A DNA stretch of 64,000 nucleotides from RBG-16-57-11 sp964595435 (GTDB lineage: Bacteria; Chloroflexota; Anaerolineae; Anaerolineales; UBA4823), in contig CAZQQJ010000043.1 of the NCBI GenBank assembly GCA_964595435.1, positions 6,387 through 70,386 of the forward strand, in the 5' to 3' direction. The first letter of the stretch is position 1. The number at the start of each line of letters is the position of its first letter. The notes under the pieces were generated by a model. It did no database searches. It was not told where the DNA came from and worked only from the letters and a program-made list of their open reading frames with translations. This document shows positions 38,463 to 47,185 of this stretch, piece by piece. The translations under genes and the position numbers were made by a program.

Positions 38463-38619
38463 TGATGAACCTCCAAAGGGAATAGGATCGATATCACTCG
38501 CTCTGTCGCTATTCAATTCATAAACAGCGCTTAAAGCAAACTTAACCTGAATTCTGTCACAGCAAGATTAATATCACCTGAAAAGGCGAAAAATAAACCA
38601 TGAGAATGATTTTGGATGC

Positions 38620-38656
38620 AACAGGCGCGCGACCTGGAAAACAAGCCACGCGCCTA
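38620..38656 (-). terminator. Weak hairpin behind response-regulator gene
   Basis: The arms AGGCGCG (38623-38629) and CGCGCCT (38649-38655) flank a 19-base loop, just after the response regulator's stop on the minus strand. There is no clear T-run. Confidence 0.3.
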
Positions 38657-38670
38657 TCAATCGTTATCGA

Positions 38671-39360
38671 TTACCCCGCGTCGATCAACCCGGTACGGAT
38701 GGCAAAACGGACCAATTCGGCGCTGGAATGCATATTCAGCTTGCCCATAATGCGCTCCCGGTGGCGGGAAACCGTCTTTGGGCTGATCTCTAACGTTTCG
38801 CCAATCTCCACGCTGGTCATCCCCTGCGCCACACATTCCAATACTTGCAGTTCCCGCCTGGAAAGTGCAGCTAAACCATCCTGGTGAGCAGCCTCCCCGG
38901 CCTTCTTTTCCGCTGGAGCCGGCGCCTGCATTAACAGGCGGCGATAGTCCTGCAGCAGCCAGGAGGCCAGGGCCGGCTGTAGATAGACGTGCCCCGCGGC
39001 CACGGCGCGGATGGCCTCGACCAGTTCTTCAGCAGCCACCTGTTTCGTGACATAGCCATCTGCACCGGCAGCCAGCATCTCGAAGAAATATTGCTGGTCA
39101 GCGTGAATGGTCAATGCCAGCACCCGGCACTCCGGACAGCATGCCTTTATTTGCCGGGTAGCCTCCAAACCATCCATTCCCGGCATGGCAATATCCATTA
39201 CGATAACGTCCGGCGTCTCGGATTGGGCCAGTTGCACAGCCATGTCACCGCTGTTCGCCTCGGCAATGATTTCGAAGCCACTTTGCGTCTGCAAGAATGA
39301 TTTCAGACCCGTGCGCACTACGTCGTGGTCGTCGACTAACATCAGGCGAATGATGCCCAT
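38671..39360 (-). CDS. NarL/FixJ-family response regulator
   Basis: The start MGIIRLMLVDDHDVV at 39360 has GGAGG nine bases upstream; upstream in-frame starts lack one. The 229-residue protein has a receiver domain with acidic pocket D10/D11, phospho-acceptor D56 in VIVMDIAMPGMDG, and the switch lysine in YVTKQ. The C-terminal LuxR-type helix-turn-helix reads LSRRELQVLECVAQGMTSVEIGETLEISPKTVSRHRERIMGKL. It starts 22 bases after the sensor kinase gene, making a standard two-component pair. Its location between the ccm operon and the first multihaem gene suggests it controls one or both. Target sites are unknown. Confidence 0.9.
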   Translation of the reverse strand: MGIIRLMLVDDHDVVRTGLKSFLQTQSGFEIIAEANSGDMAVQLAQSETPDVIVMDIAMPGMDGLEATRQIKACCPECRVLALTIHADQQYFFEMLAAGADGYVTKQVAAEELVEAIRAVAAGHVYLQPALASWLLQDYRRLLMQAPAPAEKKAGEAAHQDGLAALSRRELQVLECVAQGMTSVEIGETLEISPKTVSRHRERIMGKLNMHSSAELVRFAIRTGLIDAG

Positions 39361-39382
39361 TTCCCATACCTCCATCAAAATT

Positions 39383-40882
39383 TCAAAGTACCAGACTTTG
39401 CGAAGCCGTATCGGCCGGCACGGCAGGCGACACAACAGGCACAATGATTTCCACAGTCGTTCCCTTGCCGGGAGCCGATTCGATCACCAGTTTGCCGCCG
39501 ATCGAATCGGCTCGTTCACGCATACCCGCCAGCCCCCAACCCCAGCCTGGGGCATGTGTAACCGAGGGGTCGAACCCAACTCCTCGATCCGTTATACGTA
39601 ATTTCACCTCTTCTTGACCGAACTCCAGGTATATCGTTGCCTCATCAACCTGTGCATGGCGGGTGACATTGGTCAAAGCCTCCTGCGCTATCCGGAAAAA
39701 GACCGTTTCTACCAACGGATCCAGGCGGCGGCGCTCTCCTGCAACCTGCATTCTGGTGCTTGTCCAGGTCCGCTGCTCTTGTTCATCCACCAGATAGAGC
39801 AACGCCGCCACCAACCCCAGGTCATCCAATTGCGCCGGGCGCAGATCATGAACCAGGCGGTAGACGCCCGATGACATTTGACGGCAAAGCCCTTGCAGAT
39901 AATCCACCTGTTCTTTGGCCTTTGCTTTGAGTCCTTCGATCCGGCTCAAAGCCGCCAGGTGAAAAGAGAAAGCCGTCAGAATTTGGGACGTCTCATCATG
40001 CAATTCACGCGCGATCCTCGCCCGCTCCTCCTCTTGCGCCAGTACGGTATGGCGCATCAACTCCTGTCGCATCGTCTCGCGCCCGATGAGCTCCTTTTGC
40101 ACCTGCTCCAGAGCAGCGACGCGCGCCTGCTGGATGTTCAGAAACTGTTCCTGGCGTTCCTGTTCCACCGCGCGCAGAACAACGATCATACTGATCGTGA
40201 TCACAACCGCCATCAACGCTCGAACGACCTGCACCGGAAATCCGGTCCGATCGATGAATGAAGCCGTATTCAACAAATTTGCCGGGAACATATCCAGGGG
40301 CGGAGCTACCAGTTGAGTCAGCGCATAAACCAGGAATCCCCAGGCTGCACCACGCAGACCAGGAGCTACTGTCAGACGCCCCTGGTGTTGCGCCATTCTG
40401 GCCTGGCGCAGCAAGGCAAGCCAGGCCAGGATAGCCCCAGGTACAGCTATAAAATAACGGATCATCGCGTCCAGGTGGCTCATGCGATCGATGTGGTTGG
40501 CCCACGGAGAAAACCCGACCAGGAAAACCAGAAGCAAATAGAGCACCAACCCCAGGGCTCCGAACGAAATATCCTTCTTTGAGTAATGCCGTTCCAGGTT
40601 CAACATCCGCAAGCCGAAAACCGTCAGGGAGATAAAAGATACCGATAATACACCAACCCGCAACCATCCTAGCAAAACAGGGTTACGAAAGACCAGCCAG
40701 TCACTCTTATCGATAAACATTTCCAACCATTCATGGCCGCCGTGCACAAAACCAAAAATGGCCAGAGGCAGCAACACCCTCGCATCTGCCAGTAGCGGCG
40801 TGCGGTCCGATTCAAACAACACGGCCAATCCCATGCTGAAGAATGCCAAGCCGTAAATGAAATAAACCAGGGTGATATCCAT
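39383..40882 (-). CDS. NarX/DesK-type sensor histidine kinase with seven-helix sensor
   Basis: This 499-residue kinase has about seven N-terminal membrane helices (residues 5-235). They include the motif GFVHGGHEWLEMF (residues 44-56), shared with the kinase at 50604. A coiled linker leads to the HisKA_3 dimerisation helix RARIARELHDET, with phospho-acceptor H295. The HATPase domain follows, with EALTNVTRHA, DRGVGFD and GWGLAGMRERAD. The signal sensed is unknown; intramembrane histidines suggest haem, metal or quinone sensing, by inference. No Shine-Dalgarno sequence is seen, and TATAAT ends seven bases before the ATG, so the message is probably leaderless. Confidence 0.9.
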   Translation of the reverse strand: MDITLVYFIYGLAFFSMGLAVLFESDRTPLLADARVLLPLAIFGFVHGGHEWLEMFIDKSDWLVFRNPVLLGWLRVGVLSVSFISLTVFGLRMLNLERHYSKKDISFGALGLVLYLLLVFLVGFSPWANHIDRMSHLDAMIRYFIAVPGAILAWLALLRQARMAQHQGRLTVAPGLRGAAWGFLVYALTQLVAPPLDMFPANLLNTASFIDRTGFPVQVVRALMAVVITISMIVVLRAVEQERQEQFLNIQQARVAALEQVQKELIGRETMRQELMRHTVLAQEEERARIARELHDETSQILTAFSFHLAALSRIEGLKAKAKEQVDYLQGLCRQMSSGVYRLVHDLRPAQLDDLGLVAALLYLVDEQEQRTWTSTRMQVAGERRRLDPLVETVFFRIAQEALTNVTRHAQVDEATIYLEFGQEEVKLRITDRGVGFDPSVTHAPGWGWGLAGMRERADSIGGKLVIESAPGKGTTVEIIVPVVSPAVPADTASQSLVL

Positions 40883-40889
40883 CTGTTTA

Positions 40890-40895
40890 ATTATA
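40890..40895 (-). promoter_or_regulatory. Minus-10 element directly before the kinase start codon
   Basis: TATAAT on the minus strand is separated from the ATG at 40882 by seven bases, predicting transcription that starts at or beside the start codon. Confidence 0.5.
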
Positions 40896-41122
40896 TACTA
40901 ATCTACACATGTTATCGCTTTCAATATTAGGGAAATTTACGCAATAATTATCTTTTCCACACGACAATATTGAGATTAATTACCTAATAAATCACCAGGC
41001 CCAGAGCACTTTTCTCATTTTTCTTTCATCTCTCATGGTAAAATAAGCCATCCTTACTGGAAAAGTTGCGCGCATACCTGACGGGTCTCTATCGTTGCTC
41101 AATGAGCCCGGATCAGGTTTGA

Positions 41123-41148
41123 GCCATACAAAATGACCTTCAGTCAAA
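41123..41148 (+). repeat. 26-bp hairpin repeat, copy 1, before octahaem gene
   Basis: This is one of three copies (others at 60207-60232 and 61687-61712, each 24 of 26 bases identical to it after orientation). The core TGACCTTCAGTCA is an imperfect palindrome. It sits just upstream of the ribosome site of the gene starting at 41163 and may be an operator or a 5'-UTR hairpin. Confidence 0.7.
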
Positions 41149-41162
41149 CAGGAGCACACATC

Positions 41163-42416
41163 ATGAAAAAATTGCTCTACTTTGCTCTATTCGTCACCCT
41201 GACCGTCTTATTCGCCGCCTGCACAGGCCCGCAGGGCGAATTGGGACCGGCGGGGCCGGCCGGGCCCCCTGGACCAGAAGGCCCACAAGGGCCTGCCGGT
41301 AACAGCGGCCCCGTGGGGCCAGCCGGCAAAGACGCCACGGCGGAAGGCGCCAGGTATGTCGGCGATCAGGTTTGTGCTGGTTGCCACAAAGAGCTTTACG
41401 ATACGTATATGAAATCCGGGCATCCCTGGGAACTCAATAAAGTCACCGAAGGCAAAGCGCCCGATTATCCCTTTACGCAAATCAAAGAACCACCCCCGGG
41501 CTACACCTGGGATGACATCCTGTACACCGTCGGCGGCTACAAATGGAAAGCGCGCTTTGTCAACAAAGAAGGTTATATGATCACCGATGAACCCGGCAAG
41601 TCGGGCAACGCCGAATATCTCAACCAGTGGAATTTTGCCAATGATGCGCTGAACAAAAAATCCGCCTGGGTGTCTTATAAATCTGGCGCGGATAAGCTGC
41701 CTTATGACTGCGGCTCCTGCCACGCCACCGGGTACAACCCGAATGGCAACCAGGACAATTTGCCCGGATTGGTGGGCACCTGGGCACAGGAAGGCATACG
41801 CTGCGAGGCCTGTCATGGCCCGGGCGGGTTGCACGTCAACAACCCACAAGGTACTGCTATGCAAATCGACCGGGATTCGGAATTATGCAGCGATTGCCAC
41901 ATGCGCAGCGAAGCGGCGGTCGTTAACGCCAAAGATGGTTTCATCGATCACCACGAACAATATCAGGATCTGTTCCAGGGTAAGCACGCCGTGCTCCGTT
42001 GTGTGCAATGCCACGATCCACACAAAGGCACCAACCAACCGCGCCAGGCCGGCGAACAAACTACACGCGTCCTGTGCGCGCAATGTCATCAGGAACAGGC
42101 ACGGCTGCAGAAGAACAAAATTCATCTCCAGATGAATCTTCCCTGCATCGAATGCCATATGCCCAAGCTGATCAAAACCGCCTGGAGTGATGCAGAAAAG
42201 TTCAGCGGTGACATGCGCACGCATCTGGTGGCAATCAACCCCACCCAGATCGGCCAGTTTAGCGAAGACGGCAGCACAGTCCTCCCTGAAATTGGCCTGG
42301 ATTATGCCTGCCGGCACTGCCACGGCGCAGGCCTGGGTTCACCCAAGACGGATGAAGAGCTGCTCGCCGCCGCTGCCAACTATCACAGCGCTCCGGAAGA
42401 GGCACCCTCCCCGTAA
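41163..42416 (+). CDS. Octahaem cytochrome c lipoprotein with collagen-like tract
   Basis: The start MKKLLYFALF at 41163 has AGGAG upstream, giving 417 residues. The lipobox ends FAAC (C20). Residues 22-57 are 12 uninterrupted Gly-X-Y triplets, many GPA or GPP, a collagen-like stalk. Eight CXXCH sites follow: CAGCH, CGSCH, CEACH, CSDCH, CVQCH, CAQCH, CIECH and CRHCH. The order and the CIECHMP motif resemble multihaem cytochromes of the c554/octahaem reductase group, but no catalytic signature is recognised. It is a single-gene unit ended by a terminator at 42473 and divergent from the kinase gene. A lipid-anchored extracytoplasmic electron carrier or reductase is inferred. Confidence 0.9.
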   Translation: MKKLLYFALFVTLTVLFAACTGPQGELGPAGPAGPPGPEGPQGPAGNSGPVGPAGKDATAEGARYVGDQVCAGCHKELYDTYMKSGHPWELNKVTEGKAPDYPFTQIKEPPPGYTWDDILYTVGGYKWKARFVNKEGYMITDEPGKSGNAEYLNQWNFANDALNKKSAWVSYKSGADKLPYDCGSCHATGYNPNGNQDNLPGLVGTWAQEGIRCEACHGPGGLHVNNPQGTAMQIDRDSELCSDCHMRSEAAVVNAKDGFIDHHEQYQDLFQGKHAVLRCVQCHDPHKGTNQPRQAGEQTTRVLCAQCHQEQARLQKNKIHLQMNLPCIECHMPKLIKTAWSDAEKFSGDMRTHLVAINPTQIGQFSEDGSTVLPEIGLDYACRHCHGAGLGSPKTDEELLAAAANYHSAPEEAPSP

Positions 42417-42472
42417 TACCTCTGCTCAGGGGTGGGGGGATGCGCACAACTGCCCTACCCCTGAGGAAACAA

Positions 42473-42500
42473 AACGCGCCATACCGGATGGCGCGTTTTT
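42473..42500 (+). terminator. Intrinsic terminator of octahaem lipoprotein gene
   Basis: A perfect stem (arms CGCGCCAT and ATGGCGCG, loop ACCGG) is followed directly by TTTTTATT on the plus strand. Confidence 0.85.
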
Positions 42501-42549
42501 ATTACATCTATCCGCGCCGAGAAATGACATTTCTTACTTTATTACTCTA

Positions 42550-42590
42550 AACAAAAGCTTTAGAATGATATGGTGATAATACCCTAAAGT
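42550..42590 (+). promoter_or_regulatory. Promoter region of the octahaem/FeS/NrfD operon
   Basis: GATAATACCC (from 42575) resembles the TATAATACC cores at 52851 and 54715 upstream of other multihaem genes and lies about 60 bases before the start at 42640. No good -35 box is visible. Confidence 0.4.
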
Positions 42591-42639
42591 TCATGTGTGT
42601 TATTAGGGCAAAAAACCCATTCGAGATGGAGAAACCGCT

Positions 42640-43629
42640 ATGAAAAAAACCACACTCAATCGCAGGCAATGGAGTTGGCTGACCTTTGGGGTGCTACTTG
42701 TCACCGGCCTGATCTTTGGAGTTTGCATCAACCTGGTCAACCCGGCCGCTGCGGCCCCGCCTGCCCAAACAACGGCGCAGCCAGGCACCGCCTACGCCGG
42801 TTCAGCAGCGTGTGCGAGCTGCCACAAAGATTTGCACACAGAGTGGACCAGCACTCGCCACGCCCAGGCTTTCTCGTCTCCTATATTCCAAAGGGATTGG
42901 GCTGAGCTATCCAAGCAAACGAGTTGTCTGCAATGCCACACCACCGGGTTCGATCCACAAACCGGCGGTTATGCGGAAGAGGGCGTAAGTTGCGAGTCTT
43001 GCCACGGCCCATTCCAGCCCAATCACCCGGCGCAACAGATGCCGCTAAAGCCCGACGCCGACCTGTGCGCGCGCTGCCACAAGAACACCACCGACGAATG
43101 GCATGCCAGCCCACACGCCAAAGCCGAGGTTCAATGCCAGGCCTGCCATAATCCCCACTCTCAGACGCCGATGGCCAGCTCGATCACCGCCCTGTGCACG
43201 AATTGCCACAAAGAACGCGGCGACTCGTTCACCCACAGCACACACGCCAATTCCGGGTTGGAATGCAGCAACTGTCACATGTACACCCCGCCGCGTCTGG
43301 AAGACCCCATTGGGGGCCTGGTGCCTACCGGGCATACCTTCGCCGTGGGATCGGAAGCGTGCATCGGCTGTCACCAGGATACCGTTCACACCCGGGATGA
43401 GCTGATCAAACTGGGCGGCGAAATGCCGGCCCCTACCCCGGATACCACTGCTTTGCAGCAAGAAGTGCATGAAAAAGAACAGATCATCAGCAACCTGCAA
43501 ACCACCAGCACTGTACGCCTGTACACGGGCCTGGTACAAGGGGCCATTATCGGTCTGGTAACTGGCGGCGCGGCGGCCTGGGTAGTCAGCCGGCGCATCC
43601 GTGAAGTGGAGATAGACGAAAATGAGTGA
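42640..43629 (+). CDS. Membrane-anchored octahaem cytochrome c
   Basis: This 329-residue protein has an N-terminal signal/anchor helix (residues about 12-35). Eight CXXCH sites follow: CASCH, CLQCH, CESCH, CARCH, CQACH, CTNCH, CSNCH and CIGCH. A coiled segment and a C-terminal transmembrane helix (about 290-312, GLVQGAIIGLVTGGAAAWVV) with a basic end follow. GGAG precedes the ATG. The next gene, an iron-sulphur protein, overlaps its end by eight bases and NrfD follows, so the three form a module. In the related complexes Psr/Nrf/alternative complex III, NrfD binds quinol, the FeS protein relays electrons and the cytochrome carries them outward. Confidence 0.9.
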   Translation: MKKTTLNRRQWSWLTFGVLLVTGLIFGVCINLVNPAAAAPPAQTTAQPGTAYAGSAACASCHKDLHTEWTSTRHAQAFSSPIFQRDWAELSKQTSCLQCHTTGFDPQTGGYAEEGVSCESCHGPFQPNHPAQQMPLKPDADLCARCHKNTTDEWHASPHAKAEVQCQACHNPHSQTPMASSITALCTNCHKERGDSFTHSTHANSGLECSNCHMYTPPRLEDPIGGLVPTGHTFAVGSEACIGCHQDTVHTRDELIKLGGEMPAPTPDTTALQQEVHEKEQIISNLQTTSTVRLYTGLVQGAIIGLVTGGAAAWVVSRRIREVEIDENE

Positions 43630-44467
43630 AACCAGGAAGAAGAAGACCAAAATCAAAGTTGAGCTGACCCGCCGAGATGTCTTAACGGTAGCCGGCATCG
43701 GCGCCAGCTCAGCCGTGGCCGCGGTCGTGCTCACCAGCGGCCCACTCTCCCCTTTTGCCGGCCTTATGGAGGAGCAAATGCAAGGAGAGTTGACCGGAGA
43801 GGGCGGGCATGGTTCTAGCGGGCCAAAACATTGGGGGATGGTCATCAGCCTGGAACGATGTATCGGTTGCGAATATTGCCTGCGGGCCTGTTCGGCAACC
43901 AACAACGTCGCCCCGGACAAACCCTGGAACATCGTGGTCGAGGAAAAGAACACCGCCGGACAGACTTTCTACTTCAGCCGGCCCTGCCTGCACTGCCAGG
44001 ACGCCCCCTGCGTCGAAGTCTGCCCGGTGAAAGCCACCTATGTGCGCCAGGACGGCCTGGTCATCATGAATTACGACCGCTGCATTGGCTGCCGCTACTG
44101 TGAGGTGGCCTGCCCTTACGACGCCCGAAAATTCAATTGGGAGGCACGGGATTCCGACAGTCCATATATCCCTACCTGGGGGGTGGCCGAAGTGCCCACT
44201 CGCCCGCGCGGCGTGGTGGAGAAATGCACCTTTTGCATCCATCGCATCGACGATGGCCTGAAATCCGGCCTGGTACCTGGCGAAGATCCAGAAGCCACCC
44301 CGGCTTGCGTGAACGTTTGCCCGGTAGGCGCACGTACCTTCGGAAATTTAAAGGATCCAGAAAGCAAGGTATCTCAATTAATTGCCAACAATCCCACCAT
44401 CGTGCTGCGTGAGGAACTGGGCACCAATCCGAGCGTATTCTACATCCCACCGAAGGAAGGGCTGTAA
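43622..44467 (+). CDS. Four-cluster iron-sulphur protein, Tat-type signal
   Basis: This 281-residue protein starts with a twin-arginine-like signal (LTRRDVLTVAGIGASSAVAAVVL), implying folded export. Four ferredoxin cysteine groups follow: CIGCEYCLRAC, CLHCQDAPCVEVCP, CIGCRYCEVACP and CTFC with a later CVNVCP. This is the NrfC/PsrB/DmsB pattern holding four [4Fe-4S] clusters. It overlaps the octahaem gene and is followed after two bases by nrfD, supporting a membrane-bound quinol-linked complex facing outward. No molybdopterin catalytic subunit is encoded nearby, so the octahaem cytochrome is the likely partner. Confidence 0.92.
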   Translation: MSETRKKKTKIKVELTRRDVLTVAGIGASSAVAAVVLTSGPLSPFAGLMEEQMQGELTGEGGHGSSGPKHWGMVISLERCIGCEYCLRACSATNNVAPDKPWNIVVEEKNTAGQTFYFSRPCLHCQDAPCVEVCPVKATYVRQDGLVIMNYDRCIGCRYCEVACPYDARKFNWEARDSDSPYIPTWGVAEVPTRPRGVVEKCTFCIHRIDDGLKSGLVPGEDPEATPACVNVCPVGARTFGNLKDPESKVSQLIANNPTIVLREELGTNPSVFYIPPKEGL

Positions 44468-44469
44468 TC

Positions 44470-45702
44470 ATGACTGCGGCGACCTTGCAACAAAAACCTT
44501 CTTCGCTCAAGATCACCCCCGGCTTATTGGCCTGGTTTGGCCTGGTGGGCATCCTGTTGCTCATCGGCGTTGTCTCGGCAATCCGGGTTTTCTGGTTTGG
44601 CCTGGTGACCACCAACATGTACGATACGGTACCCTGGGGATTATGGATCACGATCGACCTGTCTTCCATCGCCCTGGGCGCAGGCGCCTTTACTTTGTCG
44701 GCGGTTGTCTACATCTTCGGCATCAAGCGTTTCCAATCGATCATCCGCCTGGCCGTGTTCGTCGGTTTCATCGGCTACACCTCTGCCCTGCTCACCCTGG
44801 TGATGGATATCGGGCGGCCTGACCGCTTCTGGCATCCCTGGGTATACTGGAACATTCACTCCGTACTGTGGGAAATCACCTGGTGCATCACCATCTACCT
44901 GATCATTATGGTGTTGGAGTTCTTACCGGTGATCACAGAGCTAAAGTTTTTCGCCCGCTGGCCGTGGGTGCGCCAGGCGGCCCATGCCCTACATCGCCTG
45001 GCCCCACTGTTCGCCGTATTGGGCCTGGGTATTTCTCTGCTGCACCAATCTTCTCTGGGTGCGACGTACGGCATCGTCAAGGCGCGCCCGATCTGGTTCA
45101 AACCCAGCATGCCGATTATGTTCATCCTTTCAGCCGTCGCCGTAGGCCCGGCAGTAACCATGGCATCTGCCTTCGTGATCGAATGGATCACGCGCAAGAA
45201 GACTATCGCCCATGATATCCTGTTCACGGTAGCGCGTTTCTCCGGCCTGGCAATCCTGGCTTATGGTTATCTGCGCTTCTGGGATATGATGGCGGTATCT
45301 TACTATGGCCAGACGCCTGCCGTCATGGAAGCGCTGAATATGCTGCGCATCGACACGCCCTATAACTTCGCTTTTTGGGTCGTCGAGATCATCCTGGGCA
45401 TCGTTATCCCGGCGGTGTTTTTCCTGGCGCCGCGTTTCAGACAACGGCCCGGATTCCTGGTCCTGGGTGCAATCCTGACTGTGATAGGGATCGTGGTGAA
45501 TCGCTGGAACGTCACCGTCTCTGGGCTCTTCGTACCCCTGGATTACTCTCCAGGCACCACCTACGTCGCCAAAGTGGGCAACTATTTTCCGAACCTGACC
45601 GAGTTCGGCGTGGCGGCGGGAGTGTTGGGATATGGATTGCTCATGCTCACCCTGGGTGTGATGTTCCTGCCCCTGTTCAATTCGAAAGAGTCACATTCGT
45701 GA
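44470..45702 (+). CDS. nrfD: NrfD/PsrC-type quinol-interacting membrane subunit
   Basis: This 410-residue protein has about ten transmembrane helices and is an NrfD/PsrC/HybB-family member. It starts two bases after the iron-sulphur gene. NrfD subunits bind menaquinol in the membrane and pass electrons to the FeS partner. They carry no haem. Conserved stretches such as GIGLSLLHQSSLG-like (here GLGISLLHQSSLGATYGI) and MDIGRPDRFWHPWVYWNIHSVLWEI are family features. A strong hairpin follows the stop. Use of the symbol rests on family membership, not on a demonstrated nitrite reductase. Confidence 0.9.
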   Translation: MTAATLQQKPSSLKITPGLLAWFGLVGILLLIGVVSAIRVFWFGLVTTNMYDTVPWGLWITIDLSSIALGAGAFTLSAVVYIFGIKRFQSIIRLAVFVGFIGYTSALLTLVMDIGRPDRFWHPWVYWNIHSVLWEITWCITIYLIIMVLEFLPVITELKFFARWPWVRQAAHALHRLAPLFAVLGLGISLLHQSSLGATYGIVKARPIWFKPSMPIMFILSAVAVGPAVTMASAFVIEWITRKKTIAHDILFTVARFSGLAILAYGYLRFWDMMAVSYYGQTPAVMEALNMLRIDTPYNFAFWVVEIILGIVIPAVFFLAPRFRQRPGFLVLGAILTVIGIVVNRWNVTVSGLFVPLDYSPGTTYVAKVGNYFPNLTEFGVAAGVLGYGLLMLTLGVMFLPLFNSKESHS

Positions 45703-45733
45703 TCGCCTCGATTAAATCGACCCGATAAAAGAA

Positions 45734-45774
45734 GACGTAATTTTTCCGGCAGTGTATGCCGGAAAAATTACGTC
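45734..45774 (+). terminator. Long hairpin after nrfD
   Basis: An 18-bp perfect stem (45734-45751 with 45757-45774, arms GACGTAATTTTTCCGGCA) with a five-base loop separates the nrfD operon from the next cytochrome operon. There is no distal T-run. Confidence 0.6.
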
Positions 45775-45864
45775 CTGCCAGATAGATTTCGATTATACTT
45801 AAAGAAATATTAGATCGATCTACTCAAAAATGGCTTGCGAAGTCTTGCCATGGAGGATACGCTC

Positions 45865-46080
45865 ATGGAGGAGACCAGTAGCACCAACCCGTTATTTGTT
45901 GGTCTGTTTTTTGTGGTACGTTGTATTGTGCCACTGGTAATTATGCTTGGCATTTCATATTTGCTCAGACGCCTGGGCGTTATTGCTGAACCGCCCAAAC
46001 CTCCGCCGGATTGGAACGGCGATCAATCCAACGAGCCTATCAACCATGCTGAAGGAGGAGTGGCCCATGCGAAAAGCTGA
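45865..46080 (+). CDS. Small single-helix membrane protein of the cytochrome operon
   Basis: The start METSS-type ATG at 45865 has GGAGG nine bases upstream, which decides it over the in-frame ATGs at 45835 and 45850. The 71-residue protein has one long hydrophobic helix (FVGLFFVVRCIVPLVIMLGISYLL) and a Pro-rich tail (AEPPKPPPDW). Its last 14 bases overlap the nonahaem gene, so the two are coupled. It may be an assembly or small structural subunit of the following cytochrome b/c complex; that is inferred from position. Confidence 0.65.
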   Translation: MEETSSTNPLFVGLFFVVRCIVPLVIMLGISYLLRRLGVIAEPPKPPPDWNGDQSNEPINHAEGGVAHAKS

Positions 46081-47185
46081 GCGACTTCGACTTGCCGGGC
46101 TGCTGCTGGCCGGTTGCCTGGCATTCCTTGCAGCACTGGTGTTGGCCGCCGGTCAGGCCAGGCCAGTTCAAGCAGACGCGCCTTATCAGGAGACAGAAAA
46201 ATACTGCCTGAGCTGCCATAGCAAACCTGATCTCAAAATGACCCTGCCTGACGGAGAGGCAGTTTCGCTGTATATCTCAGCAGATGACCTGCAAAACTCT
46301 GTCCACAGCCCATTGGGGATCGAGTGCGAGGCCTGCCATACCCAAATCAAGACCTACCCTCACCCGCCCATCGAATACAAAACCCGCCGGGAGATGTCGC
46401 TGGTCTATTACCAGGCCTGCCAGAAGTGTCATTCCACCAATTACGAGAAAGCCCAGGACAGCATGCACGCCCAGGTGGCGGCTGCCGGAAACCTCAACGC
46501 GCCGGTCTGTACAGATTGCCACGGCGCCCATCATATCCAGCCGCCGGATCAGCCCCGTTCGAAGATTTCCGATACCTGCGGGCAGTGTCACCAGCAGATC
46601 ATGAATGATTATAAGAGCAGCGTACACGGCGGGGCCTTGATACAAGAAGATAACCCTGACGTGCCTGTGTGTACCGACTGCCACGGTGTGCATAACATCC
46701 AGGACCCGCGCACCTCGCAATTTCGCGTGGAAACCCCCGATTTGTGCGCCAGTTGCCACGCCAATTCTGACCTGATGGCGAAATACGGTCTGTCAGCCGA
46801 TGTGTATAACCTTTACAACATTTCCTGGCACGGCGTCGATGTGGCCGTTTATAAATCCAAATGGCCTACCATCTGGCACGAGAGCGCCGTTTGCACCGAT
46901 TGTCACGGCACCCATAGCATTCTCAAACCCGATAACCCGGCTTCAACGGTCTACCCGGATAACTTGCTGGCAACGTGCCAGAAATGCCATCCTGGCGTTG
47001 GTCCAAACTGGACCGCTTCCTGGACCGGCCATAACAAGATCGATAAAAACCGCACTCCCACGCTGTATTATACGGAAGTTTTCTACACATCCTTTACGCC
47101 AGTCGTTCTGTGGCTGTCGATCATTTATGTCATCCTACAAATCATCCACTCCGTCGTGGATCGCGTCCGGAGGAGCCTGCCATGA
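46067..47185 (+). CDS. Nonahaem cytochrome c with C-terminal anchor, module copy 1
   Basis: The start MRKAERLRLAG at 46067 has GGAGG upstream and gives 372 residues. A signal peptide (residues 1-38) is followed by nine CXXCH sites: CLSCH, CEACH, CQKCH, CTDCH, CGQCH, CTDCH, CASCH, CTDCH and CQKCH. CTDCHGxHxI recurs, a repeated haem unit. A C-terminal transmembrane helix (about 345-365) anchors it. Its TGA overlaps the ATG of the cytochrome b gene. The protein is paralogous to the one at 47924 across its length. A cytochrome b/c pair taking electrons from quinol to the outside is the natural reading. Confidence 0.92.
   Translation: MRKAERLRLAGLLLAGCLAFLAALVLAAGQARPVQADAPYQETEKYCLSCHSKPDLKMTLPDGEAVSLYISADDLQNSVHSPLGIECEACHTQIKTYPHPPIEYKTRREMSLVYYQACQKCHSTNYEKAQDSMHAQVAAAGNLNAPVCTDCHGAHHIQPPDQPRSKISDTCGQCHQQIMNDYKSSVHGGALIQEDNPDVPVCTDCHGVHNIQDPRTSQFRVETPDLCASCHANSDLMAKYGLSADVYNLYNISWHGVDVAVYKSKWPTIWHESAVCTDCHGTHSILKPDNPASTVYPDNLLATCQKCHPGVGPNWTASWTGHNKIDKNRTPTLYYTEVFYTSFTPVVLWLSIIYVILQIIHSVVDRVRRSLP

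Noticed and set aside
42640..45702. Annotation of the NrfD module as a nitrite reductase
   Set aside because: The octahaem protein has no CXXCK or other catalytic haem signature; NrfD/FeS modules serve many complexes.
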